Assembly (NCBI RefSeq): GCF_009901525.1 | Contig: NZ_CP019288.1 | Coordinates: 3,439,501 to 3,503,500 of the forward strand | Length of the DNA stretch: 64,000 nt | Origin: Kordia antarctica | Lineage (GTDB): Bacteria; Bacteroidota; Bacteroidia; Flavobacteriales; Flavobacteriaceae | Direction of reading: 5' to 3' | In this document: positions 44,265 through 53,397 of the stretch, in pieces | Numbering within the stretch: the first letter of the stretch is position 1 | How the letters are laid out: each line of letters starts with the position of its first letter | The notes under the pieces: model-generated | Database searches by the model: none | What the model was told of the DNA's origin: nothing | What the model saw: the letters and a program-made list of their open reading frames with translations, nothing else | Translations under genes and position numbers: made by a program

Positions 44265-45035
44265 ATGAAGAAAAAATTAGAAGGAGATTTGATGAGTATT
44301 GCACATCGCATCCTAAAGTTAAAGGGTAGAGAAGACGTAGTTGCGTTACATAAAGAAGCAAAGGAAGTTTTTGAAAAATTGTCGGTATTATTGTTTTTTG
44401 AAGAACAATTTAAAGATTCCGTACCCGATTATGCAGATTCTTCTTTTTTCCAAACCTTAGAGAATGTGTACAATCACGATAAGGTAGAACAAAATGCCGA
44501 AGACGACGATATTATTCGTCATAGTTTGGTAGCAGAAGATCCTGAGCAAGACGAATTGATTCAACCATTAATGGAAACTATTCGAAATATGGTTGCCGAA
44601 ATGCCAGAAGATGAAGAAGAGGAAGCAGCAGAAATTCCAGCAAAACCAGCAGCAAGACGAGAAACCTTAGAAGATATTTTGGCAGATGTATTGCCACAAC
44701 CAACGTTTGTAAAAAGTGATGAAGTAGCCAAAGAAATGGTGGCAAAAGCAGTTGCTCCAAAAGTTGAGGTAGATGTGAAATCAAAATCATTAAATGACCG
44801 ATTAAATACAGGAATTTCTATTGGATTGAACGATCGTTTGGCATTTACAAAACACTTATTTGATGGAAATCAAGAAGATTATAACAGAGTAATTTCGCAA
44901 TTAAATACGTCTGAATCAGAAGCAGAAGCGAAAGACTTTATTTATAATATGATAAAGCCAGAGTATAATAATTGGACAGGAAAAGAAGAATACGAAACGC
45001 GCTTTTTGGAAATTATTGAGCGTAAGTTTGCGTAG
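44265..45035 (+). CDS. Conserved hypothetical protein, acidic
   Basis: A 256-residue cytoplasmic protein with no signal peptide or membrane helix. The N-terminal 70 residues are helical (LKLKGREDVVALHKEAKEVFEKLSVLL, part HKEAKEVFEKLSVLLFF). A long acidic, Ala/Pro-rich linker follows (about residues 85-165). The C-terminal 90 residues form a compact helical unit containing SLNDRLNTGISIGLNDRLAFTKHLFDG (part: GISIGLNDRLAFTKHLFDG). That last segment, NDRLAFTKHLFDGN, is widely shared among flavobacterial hypotheticals as far as I recall. Function is unknown. Divergent from tdk. Confidence 0.75.
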   Translation: MKKKLEGDLMSIAHRILKLKGREDVVALHKEAKEVFEKLSVLLFFEEQFKDSVPDYADSSFFQTLENVYNHDKVEQNAEDDDIIRHSLVAEDPEQDELIQPLMETIRNMVAEMPEDEEEEAAEIPAKPAARRETLEDILADVLPQPTFVKSDEVAKEMVAKAVAPKVEVDVKSKSLNDRLNTGISIGLNDRLAFTKHLFDGNQEDYNRVISQLNTSESEAEAKDFIYNMIKPEYNNWTGKEEYETRFLEIIERKFA

Positions 45036-45040
45036 TTTTT

Positions 45041-45216
45041 TTGGACTTGCTTAGATTGTTGGATTGCTTAGACTTCTTAGATTTACAGTACGTCACTTCG
45101 AGTGAATTTGTATAACAAATTTGTATCGAGAAGTGCTTTGAAGCAATCTCTTTTTGCCACGAATGCACGAATATTTTTAGTTTGTTTATCGTCACGAGTT
45201 GAAAAACTCGCGCTAG
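45041..45216. repeat. Three adjacent repeat elements after the acidic hypothetical gene
   Basis: From left to right: an inverted copy of the AAGTCTAAGCAATCCAAC-type repeat (45041-45081), a TCGAG palindrome unit (45091-45134, CGTCACTTCGAGTGAATTTG...TATCGAGAAGTGC) and a GCCACGAATGCACGAAT / CGAGTTGAAAAACTCG hairpin repeat (45155-45216). All three families recur elsewhere in the window. Confidence 0.75.
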
Positions 45217-45321
45217 CTGAGAGATGCTGTATTTCGGCTCCGCTCATTGCGCTTTGATTCGTTTCATAACAACTTTCGTTTTTTACATTTTCAATCGTAG
45301 TACATTGAGCTTGTCGAAATG

Positions 45322-48300
45322 TTAATAATTCAAATAAACCCAACCTGTTTTTTCAATCGTATTTCCTTGTAATTTTAAAATGTAGAAATAGGTACCAATA
45401 GGTAATTTTTGATTTTTATCAAAAAGAGCAGTTCCTTGGTTTGCAACTCCATTCCAGTCGTTTGCGTAGTTTCTTGTTTTGTACACAACAGTTCCTAATC
45501 TGTTGAAAATTACCAATTCATTATCTGAAAAATTAGCTAAACATTCAATTTCCCACAAATCGTTCACGTTGTCATCATTTGGCGAAAAACCACTTGGAAT
45601 TGCTAAACAATCAGGGAATGTGATCGCTTCCGCAGAATTGTTTGTGCTATCTAAGTCCGTTTGAGCTTGACTCAGTATCTGCACAACATTCATATAATTA
45701 TCGGCTCTTAATACCGTAACATTGATTGTTAACGTTGCAGAACTTCCTGCCGTTAGGGTTGAAAGTGTCCACAGTTGCGAAATGTTGTCGTACAAACCAA
45801 CTGTTGTCATGTGTGAAACATATTCGTAGCCATTTGGAAGCATTTCTTCTACTATAATATTGGTCGCGTCTAAGTTGCTATTATTGGTAATTGTAATTGT
45901 AAATTGAATCGTTTCACCAATAGAAGGCATATTAATATCAACTACTTTTTCAATTCCTAAATCAATACATTCAATTGTTGTAACTGTGACGGTTTCTCGT
46001 GCAATTCCAGGGCAATTATTTTCATTGATAATTTCAATTTCATAGGTTGTATTTGCTGTAATTATTGGCGTTTCAAACGAAGTTCCTGTAAATACAATTT
46101 GCGCAGGATTCGAACTTTCATACCAATTATATGTATATGCAATTGTCGGATTGTCAATAATTAACGTCGTCGATGTTCCAAGACAAACTTCTGCATCAGC
46201 GATTCCTAAATTTATATCGGTATGAATTTCAAAAACCGTGACTTGAATTTCAGTTTCGTCGTCATCAGCCAATCCGTCAGCTAAATCATCTACATTAAAA
46301 CTTGTGGCAACATCGCTATCCAAATCTTGAATACTTGTGGCGGTAATTTCCGCAGTCGTTTCAAACTGATTCGTAATTGCAGTGTCAATAGCTAAAATAG
46401 TTGTCGTAATTTCTGCTGTAAATGTGTTGTTTCCAGCGAAAGCTGAAATACTAATAGTAGAAAGTTCCCAAATTCCTGTTGCATTTGTGTATGTTCCGCC
46501 AGCATTATCAGATAGATATGTAAACCCTAAAGGATTCAAATAGTGTTCCACTGCAACATTTGTGACAGCATCCGGGCCATTATTTGTAATTGTTAGCGTA
46601 AATATAGCTTCATCGCCTTCACAATATTGCGTTTGATTTGGCGTCAACGAAATTTCTAAATCGGCACTTGGCGGAATTGGCAATACATTTAATGTAGCAA
46701 AAGCACTTGTTGCATCTATATTATTTAAGTTTGAAAAATTACTGAAATCGTTCGTATAAAAATCAGGAACAGACGATGTTACTAACACAGAAAATGTACA
46801 ATTGGCAACTCCATTAGGAAATACCAAATTGGCAATTCCGACAAAATCATCATTCGTTAAACCAACAAAATCAGCCGTACAGCCATTACTTTGCACCCAA
46901 GCTGGATCGCCTGCTAATACAATTCCCGCAGGTAAATTATCGGTAAACGAAATACCAGATTGCGCGGCATTTCCAGGAATATTAGTAATCGTAAATGTCA
47001 ATAAAGAGGTTTGTGAAGCCATAATTTCGTCTGGTACAAAACTTTTACTCACAAGCGGAGAAATGACTTGCACACTAGAAATAGAAATATTGGTACTTGG
47101 ATCAAATTCGCCATTATTGGCAGGATCGGGCTGAACTTCGGCTATATTATTAAACGAACCTCCAAAATTTGGCGCGACGACAGGAATTCGTAATTGAATT
47201 GTTGCATCAGGATCTAATAACGGAATAACGCCAGAAACGACATTTCCAACAATATTAAATGTAGTTACACACGTAGCATTTCCGCTCGTAACTGTACATG
47301 TTGGCGTTCCTGTAATGGTAAATGCATTATTGACAGTTGTAGTAAACGTGGCGTCTGTAGCTGTTGAACTGATAACACTATTGGTAATATCTACAACCCA
47401 TTCAAAGTTACTATTGATCGGAACCGTTGGCGCAGAAGGAAATGTTTGTACAATTAAATCTACGCAAGGCGTTAAATAACTTGTAGCAAACGAAGTTTTT
47501 GAAATGCCTTGTCCGTCTGTAATAGCTCCGATTACGCCGTTACTTACAGAAGTTACAGTACTAGAACATGTTGGTGTCCAATTGACAACTACTTCAAAGG
47601 TAATAGAACTTTCTGCGGGAAGTTCCCAATTTTCAGCATCGGTAATTTCCCAAAAAACATCGTTTACTTGCGTGTATTCAATGCCAATATTTGGATTAAT
47701 AATATCATAACAAGTTGCAGTTCCTGTCGTGGAAACACAATTAACCGATTGTAAAATGGCAGTTACACCACTACTTCCCGTTGAATTTCCGTAAAAGTCT
47801 GCTAGCATTAACGGAATTGCTATTAAATTATCGTTCGTTACTGTAATTTCATAGGTAATATCGCCCCACGGAATTGGGTCATTTGCAGAACCACCTAAAG
47901 GTAATGTTGGATTTATTTGTGTTTTGGTAATGCTAAAATCGGTAGCGCTAATACATTGATTCGTTCCAACGGCTTGCGGAAGAATGATATTACTGAATTC
48001 ATTATTATCGTCAGGAAAACAATCAACATGTTCTATCATATTAATGGTGCTTCTATAATTAGAAACAATTACAGTATCGGTAGCGCAAATAGGTTCCAAA
48101 TAACGGACTACGGTTCTTGTTACAACTTGTCCGCCGTTAGGAATCATATAATCTTCTACAGACCAAAATTGATTTGTAGCTCCAAGTATGTAATTTGTTG
48201 TTCCGCAATTTAATCCGCCAGTAGCGCTAATACATTCCACCGAAATAATTTCCCACTGAAGTCCTAAATTTTGAAAAAAGAAGCGAATAGTTGTATCTAA

Positions 48301-49392
48301 TGGTCCATTATTAGTAACGGTAGTTTCAAACGTTACGGTTTGGGTATAATCTGCAATAATTGCGCCGCCAGAAGGATCTGTTTGAACAGTTGTAATGGAA
48401 ACATCCGTACACGGACAAAGTGTTGATAACAATAAATCTGTAATTTCTGTATTTGATTGACTCGATGAAGTCGTATTATTTGCCAATGCAATACGCACAT
48501 AACTTCTCGTTTTAATCAAGCTCGATTCAAATCCGCATTCGCCTTCAAAATAAGCATACACAACTCTAAACGTAATGCTTGATTGAGACGGAAAAATAAT
48601 TTGGTTGTCAAACGAATACATCTGTTGCGTCGGAACAATAACAGTTTGCGGTCCAGAAGTAACACCTAAATCTGCGGGACATGAAACGCCATTAGTCGTT
48701 CCAATACATTCCAAAGAAACTAATTGTACCAATGCAGTTCCATTATCTGCGTTTGATAACATTCCTTGAAACAAGTTAAAACTATCAATCGGATATTCAA
48801 TAGTACTATTATTTGTAATGGTAAATTCAAACGTAACTTGGTCGCCCCAAGCGGAAATTGCGGTTCCTGATGGCGGCGAAATTTGCTGATAATCAATTAT
48901 AAAATCTAACGGAACATTATTTACGTCCATAGAGACGATGGAAATATTACTAGCGGGCATTGTATCTGTTGTGCCTGTCGGCGGAAAAACCTCAGCAGTT
49001 GTTGAAATTCCTCCTAATTGAGTTGGCGCTCTTAAGTTAATTCGAACCTGAACGCTAGAACTTGTAGGCATATTAGGAAGCAATCCTGTAATAGTATTTA
49101 GAGTAGGATTATAAGTTAAATTTATAGCCAAAGCTGCGCCACCAAGCGGATTAATGCTTTCAATGGAAACAACAGTAACGTTTTGATTCAATACTTGTGA
49201 AAATGTAGCGTTACTTACAGCATTCCCTGAATTACTTATGGTAGTAACATAGCTAAACTCTTGGAATAAAAATACATTTGGAATTGTTGTGCCAGTATCA
49301 TCAGTAACTTCGATGCTTATAGATAAATCTGTGGTTTGTCCCCACAAAGTGGCAGATACTAACAGGAAAAAAAGGTAAGAAAAATGTTTCAT
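45322..49392 (-). CDS. Large DUF11-repeat surface protein with T9SS type B C-terminal domain
   Basis: A 1,356-residue exported protein. It has a signal peptide (1-18, ending SATLWGQ), then a succession of DUF11-like beta-sandwich repeats recognised by phrases such as VTFEFTITNNSTIEYPI, FTLTITNNGPDAVTNV and IQFTITITNNSNLDATNI spaced at about 120-170 residues. The repeats contain many conserved Cys pairs (e.g. SVECISATGGLNC). An Ig-like segment (about 1085-1140) precedes the last repeat. The final 90 residues are the gliding-motility-associated domain: IPSGFSPNDDNVND, LVIFNRLGTVVY and GTYFYILKL, the type B T9SS signal. Probably an adhesin or matrix protein; ligand unknown. Confidence 0.9.
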   Translation of the reverse strand: MKHFSYLFFLLVSATLWGQTTDLSISIEVTDDTGTTIPNVFLFQEFSYVTTISNSGNAVSNATFSQVLNQNVTVVSIESINPLGGAALAINLTYNPTLNTITGLLPNMPTSSSVQVRINLRAPTQLGGISTTAEVFPPTGTTDTMPASNISIVSMDVNNVPLDFIIDYQQISPPSGTAISAWGDQVTFEFTITNNSTIEYPIDSFNLFQGMLSNADNGTALVQLVSLECIGTTNGVSCPADLGVTSGPQTVIVPTQQMYSFDNQIIFPSQSSITFRVVYAYFEGECGFESSLIKTRSYVRIALANNTTSSSQSNTEITDLLLSTLCPCTDVSITTVQTDPSGGAIIADYTQTVTFETTVTNNGPLDTTIRFFFQNLGLQWEIISVECISATGGLNCGTTNYILGATNQFWSVEDYMIPNGGQVVTRTVVRYLEPICATDTVIVSNYRSTINMIEHVDCFPDDNNEFSNIILPQAVGTNQCISATDFSITKTQINPTLPLGGSANDPIPWGDITYEITVTNDNLIAIPLMLADFYGNSTGSSGVTAILQSVNCVSTTGTATCYDIINPNIGIEYTQVNDVFWEITDAENWELPAESSITFEVVVNWTPTCSSTVTSVSNGVIGAITDGQGISKTSFATSYLTPCVDLIVQTFPSAPTVPINSNFEWVVDITNSVISSTATDATFTTTVNNAFTITGTPTCTVTSGNATCVTTFNIVGNVVSGVIPLLDPDATIQLRIPVVAPNFGGSFNNIAEVQPDPANNGEFDPSTNISISSVQVISPLVSKSFVPDEIMASQTSLLTFTITNIPGNAAQSGISFTDNLPAGIVLAGDPAWVQSNGCTADFVGLTNDDFVGIANLVFPNGVANCTFSVLVTSSVPDFYTNDFSNFSNLNNIDATSAFATLNVLPIPPSADLEISLTPNQTQYCEGDEAIFTLTITNNGPDAVTNVAVEHYLNPLGFTYLSDNAGGTYTNATGIWELSTISISAFAGNNTFTAEITTTILAIDTAITNQFETTAEITATSIQDLDSDVATSFNVDDLADGLADDDETEIQVTVFEIHTDINLGIADAEVCLGTSTTLIIDNPTIAYTYNWYESSNPAQIVFTGTSFETPIITANTTYEIEIINENNCPGIARETVTVTTIECIDLGIEKVVDINMPSIGETIQFTITITNNSNLDATNIIVEEMLPNGYEYVSHMTTVGLYDNISQLWTLSTLTAGSSATLTINVTVLRADNYMNVVQILSQAQTDLDSTNNSAEAITFPDCLAIPSGFSPNDDNVNDLWEIECLANFSDNELVIFNRLGTVVYKTRNYANDWNGVANQGTALFDKNQKLPIGTYFYILKLQGNTIEKTGWVYLNY

Positions 49393-49531
49393 ATAGTATA
49401 AATGATACAGAAAACCTGAAAAGGTTGCGTATATATAACAATAAAGATACAGTAAATACGACTTATATTTTTTTAATAGTTATTTTTGATTCGAAATTTA
49501 ACGCAAACTTCAACCTCTAAAACACGCATTA

Positions 49532-50200
49532 ATGAAACTTTATATTGTGCCAACGCCTATCGGAAATTTACAAGATATGACCTTTAGAGCTGTGGAGGTT
49601 TTAAAAACTGTCGATCTAATTTTGGCAGAAGATACACGCACGAGCGGAAAACTCTTAAAGCATTTCGAAATCGGTACACACATGCAAAGTCATCACATGC
49701 ATAACGAGCATAAAACGATAGAAACTTTAATAAAACGCATGCAGGCTGGAGAAACATTTGCTTTGATTAGCGATGCTGGAACGCCTGCAATTTCTGATCC
49801 TGGGTTTTTACTAACACGTGAATGTATTGCCAATAATATTCCTGTGGAATGTTTGCCTGGTGCAACCGCTTTTGTGCCTGCTTTAGTAAATAGCGGATTG
49901 CCAAATGATAAATTTGTCTTTGAAGGATTTTTGCCTGTAAAAAAGGGCAGACAAACACGTTTTAAAATTTTGGCAGAAGAAACGCGCACCATGATTTTTT
50001 ATGAATCGCCACATAAATTAGTCAAAACGTTGGGACATTTCTGTGAATATTTCGGCGAAGACCGACAACTTTGTGTTTCCCGTGAACTCACAAAACTCTA
50101 CGAAGAAAACATTCGCGGAACCGCGAAAGAAGTTTTAGCGCACTATGAAAATAAACCACCAAAAGGGGAAATTGTGGTTGTTGTTGATGGGAGAAAGTAG
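49532..50200 (+). CDS. rsmI: 16S rRNA 2'-O-ribose cytidine-1402 methyltransferase
   Basis: RsmI methylates the ribose of C1402 in 16S rRNA with SAM, tuning decoding. The 222-residue protein belongs to the tetrapyrrole-methylase fold: LYIVPTPIGNLQDMTFRA at residues 3-20, the ILAEDTRTSGKLLKH block near residue 32, ALISDAGTPAISDPG near residue 78 and VECLPGATAFVPALVNSGL near residue 107. It is shorter than the E. coli enzyme (286), lacking the extra C-terminal region, as is common in Bacteroidota. Divergent from the DUF11 gene. Confidence 0.95.
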   Translation: MKLYIVPTPIGNLQDMTFRAVEVLKTVDLILAEDTRTSGKLLKHFEIGTHMQSHHMHNEHKTIETLIKRMQAGETFALISDAGTPAISDPGFLLTRECIANNIPVECLPGATAFVPALVNSGLPNDKFVFEGFLPVKKGRQTRFKILAEETRTMIFYESPHKLVKTLGHFCEYFGEDRQLCVSRELTKLYEENIRGTAKEVLAHYENKPPKGEIVVVVDGRK

Positions 50201-50249
50201 TTTATTTTTTATAAGCGTAATAATGTTTTTTTTCTATTACTATTATATA

Positions 50250-50257
50250 TAAATTTG
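50250..50257 (+). promoter_or_regulatory. -7 box (TAAATTTG) for the C5 methyltransferase gene
   Basis: TAAATTTG fits TAnnTTTG. Transcription would begin near 50264, supporting an ATG start at 50283 or 50289. Confidence 0.45.
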
Positions 50258-50282
50258 TAACCAATGTTTAAGGTTGTATAAC

Positions 50283-51554
50283 ATGGTTATGAAAGATTAT
50301 TATTCGCTGTCAGAAGCTTCTGAAATTTTAGGAAAAAGTAAAGAAACACTACGTAGATGGGACAATTCTGGTAAATTTTCTGCTGCCCGAGAACCTATTA
50401 GCAATTACAGAATTTATAAAAAAGATGAAATAGAATCGCTGTTAGAATTATTTCCTGTTGATATTAACGATTCTATAGATAATTTTGTAGTTCCGTTACA
50501 AGAATACAAAGTTTTAGAACTTTTTGCAGGAGCTGGCGGATTGGCTATAGGATTGGAAAAATCTGGAATAAAATGTGCAGCTTTAAACGAAATAGATAAA
50601 TGGGCTTGTCAAACGTTAAGAGAAAATAGACCAAATTGGAATGTGTTAGAAGGTGATATTAAGACATTTGATTTTACTAATTATAGAGATAAAGTTGAAG
50701 TTGTTACTGGCGGATTTCCATGTCAAGCTTTTAGTTATGCTGGAAAAAAACTTGGTTTAGAAGATGCTAGAGGAACTTTATTTTATGAATTTGCTAGAGC
50801 AGTAAAAGAAGTTCAACCTTTAATCTGTATTGGAGAAAATGTAAAAGGATTACGTTCTCATGAAAAAGGAAAAACATTAGAAGGAATGATTTCTATTTTG
50901 GATGAAATAGGATATAATGTAGTTCCTGTTCAGGTTTTAAAAGCAATAAATTATAGAGTTCCACAAAAACGAGAACGATTGATATTAGTTGGAGTTCGAA
51001 AGGATATTGATATCAAATATGAATATCCGAATCCGCATGAAAAAATATATAACCTTGTAGATGCCTTAAAAAAAGGAGAATTATTTGATAGCAATGTTCC
51101 AAAATCAGAAGGTTCTAAATATCCTGAGCATAAAAAAGAGATTCTTGATATGATACCACCAAAAGGATATTGGAGAGATTTACCTCTTGAACTTCAAAAA
51201 TCATACATGGGAAAAAGTTTTTATTTAGGTGGCGGAAAAACAGGAATGGCACGAAGAATAGGTTGGGACGAGCCAAGTTTAACGCTTACTTGTAGTCCAG
51301 CTCAAAAACAAACAGAACGATGTCATCCAGATGAAACGCGTCCGTTTACCGTTAGAGAATATGCTAGAATTCAAACTTTTCCAGACAATTGGAAATTTAT
51401 AGGTTCAGTTTCGCAACAATACAAGCAAATTGGAAATGCAGTTCCATGCAACTTGGGAGAAGAAATAGGATATTCTGTAATAAAGTTTTTGAATCAATAC
51501 TATTCGAAATCGAATAAATCGGAAGACTCAATTTCTTTAGCCAACGCCATATAA
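50283..51554 (+). CDS. DNA (cytosine-5) methyltransferase with N-terminal MerR-like HTH
   Basis: About 423 residues. Residues 1-60 form a MerR/excisionase-like HTH (YYSLSEASEILGKSKETLRRWDNSGKF) quoted as SEASEILGKSKETLRRWD. The C5 methyltransferase domain follows: motif I VLELFAGAGGLAIGLE (FAGAGG at about 81-86), the catalytic PCQ in TGGFPCQAFSYAG (Cys147), motif VI IGENVKGL near residue 200 and motif VIII RVPQKRERLI near residue 225. A target-recognition region comes next, and the ending QIGNAVPCNLGEEIG is motif X. Protection of host DNA is the likely role; the HTH may let it regulate its own gene. AGA/ATA-rich codon use suggests transfer. Confidence 0.93.
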   Translation: MVMKDYYSLSEASEILGKSKETLRRWDNSGKFSAAREPISNYRIYKKDEIESLLELFPVDINDSIDNFVVPLQEYKVLELFAGAGGLAIGLEKSGIKCAALNEIDKWACQTLRENRPNWNVLEGDIKTFDFTNYRDKVEVVTGGFPCQAFSYAGKKLGLEDARGTLFYEFARAVKEVQPLICIGENVKGLRSHEKGKTLEGMISILDEIGYNVVPVQVLKAINYRVPQKRERLILVGVRKDIDIKYEYPNPHEKIYNLVDALKKGELFDSNVPKSEGSKYPEHKKEILDMIPPKGYWRDLPLELQKSYMGKSFYLGGGKTGMARRIGWDEPSLTLTCSPAQKQTERCHPDETRPFTVREYARIQTFPDNWKFIGSVSQQYKQIGNAVPCNLGEEIGYSVIKFLNQYYSKSNKSEDSISLANAI

Positions 51555-52216
51555 CCTTGCTTGAAGAAATCTTCAGTATCAATATCTAAAATCATAGTAT
51601 CTAAATTAACTACAAGCTTATCATAAAATTCAGCAAAACCAGTGAGTCTATGCCAAAATTCTTTACCAATAATTACTGGAAATTGAGCATCTATTTTTCT
51701 GTAATGTTGACTTAATTGATCTTCTTCTCCGTACAAAACACCTAAAATTAAATCTGAGTTATTCAAATTCATAGCATTTGTTCTGGCTAAATTGGTAACC
51801 GTTGAAAATTTCTTCAATAAAGGATTTACATCTTCTGAATTTATTGTATTTGGACCAGATTTTAATTGACACCACTTTTTCCTTCCATCAATTTTATCTG
51901 TAAATTCTATATCCATTCCTTTAATCAAAGAACCACTGGCAAGATTCAATTCTACGAACATATTCTGTATTCTAGTACCAAAAGAAGTATTAATAGAAGT
52001 GCCCAAAATTCTAGGATAATACAAGGCTTTTGCAATTCCTAAAGGAGAAAAATCATCTTCAAGTATCTTTGATAAATACTTTACAAGAATTGGATTTATT
52101 TTATAAGACTTAAGCTTCGAATGCGTTTTTAAAGAATTAATTTTATGATTCTCAAAGATCTTATCTTTAAAATAGGTGGTTATAATCTCTATAAGTTTGG
52201 CTTCGTCCATATTCAA
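51500..52216 (-). CDS. Type II restriction endonuclease, Eco47II-like
   Basis: A 238-residue protein with the segment KKWCQLKSGPNTINSEDVNPLL (part: WCQLKSGPNTINSEDV) near residue 120, in which Asp/Glu upstream (DIEFTD) and QLKSG form the PD-(D/Q)xK-like nuclease core. This segment is the one I associate with the Eco47II family, which cuts GGNCC; I cannot confirm specificity. It partners the C5 methyltransferase: the genes converge and their 3' ends overlap by 55 bases. N-terminal Met1 or Met3 could be the start. AT-rich codon use matches the methyltransferase and differs from neighbours, so the pair probably arrived together. Confidence 0.78.
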   Translation of the reverse strand: MNMDEAKLIEIITTYFKDKIFENHKINSLKTHSKLKSYKINPILVKYLSKILEDDFSPLGIAKALYYPRILGTSINTSFGTRIQNMFVELNLASGSLIKGMDIEFTDKIDGRKKWCQLKSGPNTINSEDVNPLLKKFSTVTNLARTNAMNLNNSDLILGVLYGEEDQLSQHYRKIDAQFPVIIGKEFWHRLTGFAEFYDKLVVNLDTMILDIDTEDFFKQGYMALAKEIESSDLFDFE

Positions 52217-52266
52217 ATATAAATATTTTCTTTAAAACTTAATGAGTTTAAAATGACGTATTCTAA

Positions 52267-52300
52267 AAACCCTCACTATTTCTAGCAAGGGTTTCTGTTT
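52267..52300 (-). terminator. Terminator between the AhpD-like and restriction genes
   Basis: Stem AAACCCT / AGGGTTT (52267-52273, 52288-52294), 20 bases after the AhpD-like stop. On the minus strand the stem is followed by A/T-rich sequence with several T. Confidence 0.55.
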
Positions 52301-52319
52301 TATAAAATTTTCAAAGAAT

Positions 52320-52910
52320 TTACACGTGTTTCCCTTTTTCCCAACCGTGTTTTCCTAAATATTGATCTCCGCTTTCTACAGCGCCTTCTTCAATAGAAGT
52401 TCCCATACTATCGTTCCAACGATTTAAATATCCAAATAATGAAATAACACCAAGCATTTCTACAATTTCGCCTTCATTCCAATACTTATACAATTCGGTT
52501 TTAATAGCTGAATTTACTGCATTTGGAATAATAGAAGCTGCCAACGAAAAATCTAACGCGGCACGTTCAGCATCTGAAAACGCAGGATGTGTTTTATATT
52601 CCCAAACATTATCCAATTGTTCTTGTTCTGCGCCGTAACGTTCTGCGGCTCTAATGGCGTGTGCCTGGCAATATCTGCAACCTGTGGCGTTGCTACTTAC
52701 CCAAGCAATCAATCGTTTCAAAGCCGAAGTTACACGACCTTCATTTGCCATCACAGCTTTATTTAAGTTGATAAATGCCTTCGAAATGGCTGGTCTGCGT
52801 TGCATCGTTAAGACAGAATTTGGGCAAAACCCAAGTGTTTCGTTAAAAAATTCTGCTAATTCTTTCGTTTCTGAATCGTGATCTGGATTCAATGGCGTTA
52901 CTAACGGCAT
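52320..52910 (-). CDS. Carboxymuconolactone decarboxylase/AhpD-like protein
   Basis: A 196-residue protein with an AhpD-type redox site: NATGCRYCQAHAIRAAERYG, where Cys78-x-x-Cys81 and His84 match the CxxCxxxH core of peroxidase-related alkylhydroperoxidases. The flanking helices (LKRLIAWVSSNATGC before, AERAALDFSLAASI after at about 128-142) and the C-terminal GVISLFGYLNRWNDSMG fit the family. It probably reduces peroxides or related substrates. The divergent neighbour is an OsmC-like protein, another thiol peroxidase family, which supports a shared oxidative-stress role. Confidence 0.87.
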   Translation of the reverse strand: MPLVTPLNPDHDSETKELAEFFNETLGFCPNSVLTMQRRPAISKAFINLNKAVMANEGRVTSALKRLIAWVSSNATGCRYCQAHAIRAAERYGAEQEQLDNVWEYKTHPAFSDAERAALDFSLAASIIPNAVNSAIKTELYKYWNEGEIVEMLGVISLFGYLNRWNDSMGTSIEEGAVESGDQYLGKHGWEKGKHV

Positions 52911-52974
52911 AATCGTATATTTTTAAATTAATTACTTGTATTTTTGAATTCACAAGAAACGAAAAACTTCAGAC

Positions 52975-53397
52975 ATGGCAGATAAAATCACAACACAATG
53001 GAAAGGAAATATGTTATTCGAATCGGATAATCCAAGCGGAAACAGTGTATTAATGGACACTTCACCTCAAAATGGTGGAAACTATGACGGATTGGGTCCA
53101 AAAGCAATGATGTTATCTTCGTTGGCAGGTTGCTCAGGATTGGATATAATTTCAATTCTAAACAAAATGAAAACCTCAGTTGCTGATTTTAAAATGGAAG
53201 TTGTTGGTGAACTCACAGAGCAACATCCAAAATACTATCATTCTGTAAAAGTTGATTATCATTTTTATGGAACTGATTTAGATGAAAATAAAATTCAAAG
53301 AGCCGTTGATTTATCTGTAGAAACTTATTGTGGCGTCATGGAAATGTTCCGTCGTTTTGCAAAAGTGGAAACGAATACGTATTTTCACAGCAGCTAA
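52975..53397 (+). CDS. OsmC family protein
   Basis: A 140-residue OsmC/Ohr-like protein. The two reactive cysteines are visible: Cys53 in LAGCSGLDIISILNKM and Cys119 in DLSVETYCGVMEMF. GPKAMMLSSLAGC and VDYHFYGTDLDENKIQRAVDLS (part: DLDENKIQRAVDLS) are family-typical. OsmC-type enzymes reduce organic hydroperoxides. The start is 64 bases from that of the divergent AhpD-like gene, so the two may share a control region. Confidence 0.92.
   Translation: MADKITTQWKGNMLFESDNPSGNSVLMDTSPQNGGNYDGLGPKAMMLSSLAGCSGLDIISILNKMKTSVADFKMEVVGELTEQHPKYYHSVKVDYHFYGTDLDENKIQRAVDLSVETYCGVMEMFRRFAKVETNTYFHSS

Noticed and set aside
49481-49488. TATTTTTG as the -7 box of rsmI
   Set aside because: No -33 element at the right spacing, and the gap is AT-rich enough for chance matches, so I did not list it as a feature.
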